From positions 16,734,017-16,798,016 of the forward strand of contig NC_065919.1 of NCBI RefSeq assembly GCF_024586455.1: a stretch of DNA of 64,000 bases, read 5' to 3'. Origin of the DNA: Bactrocera neohumeralis. Taxonomy: Eukaryota; Arthropoda; Insecta; Diptera; Tephritidae. Within the stretch, counting starts at the first letter, position 1; each line of letters begins with the position of its first letter. The notes under the pieces were generated by a model, which searched no databases, was not told the origin of the DNA, and saw only the letters and a list, made by a program, of their open reading frames with translations. Of this stretch, positions 60,881-64,000 are shown one piece after another. The translations under genes and the position numbers were made by a program.

Positions 60881-63321
60881 TTAACGTGGCATTTTGAAAC
60901 GTATCTGATGCTCACGATCACGATGCAGCTGAGAGAGCAAATGTATGCGTAGTTGTACGATATTCTCCAAATTTTGATTACATAGCTGACAAGTGAGCGT
61001 TTGTATGGGGCCATCACTGAAAAAATACGATAAATTCAATTTAAATTTCACTTTTCAAAAAATGGCTTGCGTTTTCCACTCACAACTGACACAAGCGATG
61101 CAACTCCTGACAGTGTACGCCCAACGAGTGTATGCGATCGAATTTCTCATCGTACAATCTGAGTGCTGAATGCATCGGGAACAGTGAGCGATGACCGTAA
61201 ATGGGTTCGGTTTCGATCAAGTCTTCTAGATCGTATGGTTGCCATACATTATCGTGACTATCCACATGTGTTTCAATATATTTGCGATTTTTGTTCAATA
61301 ATCTACAGGAAAGAAAATAGAATAATAAGTTTTTTGAATGTTAAAGACATATAACAAAAATAAATACGTGCTTAGAATGTACGATATTACAAAGTGAAAG
61401 TAATCTTACAGAAAGTTTTCTCAAAATCTATCATGAATTCTGAGAGGTTTAAACATTTATCCAATTAAAAATTTATAGAAAAACTTTTCCTTGATCTTAC
61501 AAATAATGACACATGATCTTAATGCAGCCTAACAATGAGGGAAACGATGACAAAAGAAAATACTAGAAGAAGAAGAGTTAAACGAAATAATTATCGCGCC
61601 AATTTGAGAATATATGTATATTGGAATCAAAAATAATTGCGTCAAAAAAAACTGAAAATGAAAACCTGGCTTTGTAAGCCAGGCCTTCATGACTTGGGTT
61701 GATTTTATGCCAAGGTCTGTCGGCACTGCGTCTTAACCAAAAGCTGTGTTGAAAAATGTGTATGATGTTACAACAACAATACCAAACAAACGCGTCTACA
61801 TATCCAGAACAGAAACAATAACAGCTAAAGCAACTTTCAAATCTCTACAGAAATGCTTGCTAATCAATCCGACCATGAAGTCACACACATTAGTGCCTAC
61901 AATTTAAAATTTTCTAATTTTTCATGCAATGTCAACAACAACAAAAGTAGAAGAACCTCAGAGAATCTAACTATTCGCACAGAAGTATGACAAAATATAT
62001 ATTTTTAGGCTTAACGTCCAATATTCACCTAACTGGTACGGAATATGTAAGTAATACAACAACTACAACTCCAAAAGTGTCTTACTTTCAAGAAATGTTT
62101 GCTTATTCGCTTACCTTATAATTAAGTTTTTAATTTTGGCAGATAAATCGGCGCGCATATTTGGCAAAATAGTTGGACGCTCATCACTTGGATCCGTATA
62201 TAACATGGTATCCATGCAATAGCGCAGTTGATTAATCTGAAAGCGAGAAAATTTCATAACAAAAAAATCCAAATTTTTTATACATAACCAACCCTACTTG
62301 TATTTTTCAACTACAATATAAAATTAGATCTAAATGTCAACTCACCAACTCCAAATCGTCCTTTGTAATGTCAGCATCTAGATTCAAAACAATATCATGC
62401 TCCTCATAGAGTGGCTTATAGTTATCCTTATTATAACCCAAGCCCGCTAGTATTGCTACATATTTGGTTTTATTAATATTCCGTTTTATCTGCATGGTTG
62501 GGCAGAAGAGCAGCGTCATTAATGCGCTAAAACCATGTATATTTGGCATAAGTGTCGTCGAGCGCGCAGTAAGCTTTTCGGTGTTTTGCGCTTCCGTAAT
62601 GCTGGCCGCAACAATTAGACGTTCGTGCACATCCTGCGGATCTGTGTCGATCAACACGGAATTCACCGAATCACGTTCGACATGCACACTCTTCCAGGTG
62701 CCTATGCGCACGGCGGAGAAAATCTTCGTCTCGAGCGCACTATATGGACCGCGTAGGTTAATAGTTTTGGTGCAATATTCACGTGGTGGTGGATCCACTT
62801 CGACATCGACTTCCGGTTGTATAGAGCGTAAATATTCTTCATTTTGCTTGGAATGATCTTCGTCGAGGAAGCGCGTAGCAACAGCTTGTTTACGTAAGCG
62901 GAAATCATGATCGGCCTGCAATACATATGAAAACAAAAATTAAATCAATTATTCGTATGACAAACTTTTAACTACCCACCTTAGACATATAATTCTCATC
63001 CGATTTATGTGCGAGCCCCTTTTCAACCAAAATGTCGTTCAGTGTGCCTGTAGCAGTTTTTATAATCACATTCGAAATACCAGACACCACTGAGTAAACT
63101 TCAATTTCCACCACACCCGCATCGGCTGTCTGTTGCATGAATTCCATTGCTTCATCGGGCCATTTGCCGCTAGGACATTTCACCGTTGACGGCTCGACCA
63201 TTACAAGGCGACATTCAAACATACGCGGCGGTATGTCGTGAAGCGACTCACAGTGACGCGAAAAGCGACGCAATTGTTCGAAATCTATAACATCAGTATT
63301 GCCATAATCGATGAAGAATAC
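60881..63321 (-). CDS. spn-E: Spindle-E/TDRD9-like Tudor protein, C-terminal part (5 exons in window)
   Basis: Exons in sense order: 63321-62980, 62915-62346, 62236-62115, 61302-61084 and 61016-60881, total 1389 nt (463 codons with stop), all junctions in phase. The gene continues upstream beyond 63321. The first exon carries a Tudor core (VFFIDYGNTDVIDFEQLRRF). The next two (ALETKIFSAVRIGTWKS, HGFSALMTLLFCPTMQIK) match the conserved region after the Tudor domain of Spindle-E/TDRD9. That protein is a DExH helicase of the germline piRNA pathway, in nuage. The helicase part is not in the window, so the assignment rests on the C-terminus. The last exon ends in a C2H2-type finger (CQLCNQNLENIVQLRIH then five residues and His). 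The gene converges on the cv-d-like gene, with 433 bp between stop codons. Confidence 0.75.
61303..62114. other. spn-E intron without recognised content
   Basis: 812 bp, AT-rich. A perfect short hairpin cctggctttgtaagccagg at about 61665-61683 and a tgccaaggtctgtcggcact word at about 61709 suggest a fragment of an old repeat. No gene. Confidence 0.4.
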
Positions 63322-63339
63322 CTGGAAACCAAACATGTA

Positions 63340-63680
63340 ATTAAAATCAAATGCTCCAATCTGAACAATTTATTCGGAGATTGTACAGTTGCCTTGGAAA
63401 ATTATTCATGCCAATTTTCGTGGAAATATCTTATCAAATAAAAAAGTTTTATATACAAAGACTAGGTTTTAATCGATCAGTTTGTATGACAGCTACATAT
63501 AGTATATACTATAGTTGTCCGATGAGCGCCTTCTTGAGGAAAAAAGGGCGTGTGCAAAATTTCAGATCAATATCTCAAAAACAGCGGGATTAGTTCGCGT
63601 ATAAAGTCAGACAGATGGACGTAGCTAAATCGACTAGGCTCATCACGCGGAACATTTATACATATAAACATACATATTGG
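63340..63680 (+). repeat. Repeat A copy in spn-E intron
   Basis: Contains ccaatctgaacaatttattc, ggttttaatcgatcagtttg and ctcaaaaacagcgggattag, then the gctaaatcgactaggctcat tail. It is oriented as the other five copies, although the host gene is on the minus strand. Confidence 0.65.
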
Positions 63681-63999
63681 GTAGTCGAAAAAGTCTTTTC
63701 GTATATCTAATCAAACTCAAACTTATTTTTTTATTTATACTAATAAATAAATAAACAAATATGTATCATTTTGGTCGACCACTTTTTGCCATTTTTCCGC
63801 TAGAGACATTATTCCATCAGTGTAAATCGAAATTTCGAAATTTCCAGAACGGAAACGAGCGAAGCATTATTGTGCTACACGAACTGATACAGCATGATGA
63901 GGCATTCTTCCCTTTTTTATACAAAAATTTCAAAATATGGTGATTTTTTTCATAATTTCCAACCATTTTTGAACAGCTGTAACTTTTTTTCGACTTCCC
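63681..63999. mobile_element. About 320 bp MITE at the right edge
   Basis: Left end gggtagtcgaaaaagtcttt and right end aactttttttcgacttcccc are inverted copies. The interior is AT-rich with no transposase. It may be an internal deletion derivative of a mariner-like element. Confidence 0.6.
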
Positions 64000-64000
64000 C

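Noticed and set aside
62464..62856. Plus-strand 130-codon frame
   Set aside because: Antisense shadow of spn-E exon 62346-62915.
1..64000. tRNA, rRNA or CRISPR arrays
   Set aside because: No cloverleaf-like A/B box pairs, rRNA cores or spaced identical repeats were seen. The tandem repeats present have no unique spacers.

Overview
This window is animal nuclear DNA, almost certainly from a higher fly (Brachycera). It has spliced genes with short AT-rich introns, GT/AG junctions, AATAAA signals, and protein families whose closest known layouts are those of Drosophila. The heavy load of mariner and non-LTR remnants, and repeat families that look familiar from tephritid fruit flies, suggest a tephritid. 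That last step is inference.

Layout. From 5966 to 21569 (+) lies the 3' three quarters of a natriuretic-peptide-receptor-like receptor guanylyl cyclase. Its 5' exons are not recognised and probably lie upstream of the window. Its 7.4 kb intron (12030-19441) hosts two unrecognised minus-strand genes (13492-14193 and 15898-17479). The intron also holds TE debris and a 71 bp near-perfect copy of the cyclase's own catalytic exon. From 25055 to 29827 (+) lies a complete 7-exon ABCB6/Hmt-1-type half ABC transporter (850 aa). From 35854 to 60447 (+) lies a complete 19-exon secreted lipid-transfer protein (1447 aa), with a signal peptide, a vitellogenin-like N-terminal module and a C-terminal VWD module. 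It best fits crossveinless-d. Intron 14 of that gene contains, on the minus strand, a complete 4-exon gene (51265-52824) encoding an AMY-1/MYCBP-like domain fused to arginine kinase. From 60881 to 63321 (-) lie the last five recognised exons of a Tudor-domain protein that fits spindle-E/TDRD9, convergent with the lipoprotein gene.

The rest is repeats. There are mariner copies of several lineages, two of them with intact-looking ends and TA duplications. There are RT/endonuclease non-LTR fragments, jockey/R1/I-like fragments carrying RNase H or zinc-knuckle tails, and MITE-like elements with inverted ends. A dispersed repeat (called repeat A here) occurs six times, always in the same orientation. 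An AT-rich ATCGAT-bearing tandem array and a 136 bp tandem repeat complete the list.

The genes do not form a pathway. The notable architecture is nesting (three genes inside introns of others) and the AMY-1-arginine kinase fusion, which predicts a phosphagen kinase tethered in the sperm flagellum. All exon models were read by eye. The summed coding lengths of the main models are divisible by three and splice phases agree at every junction.
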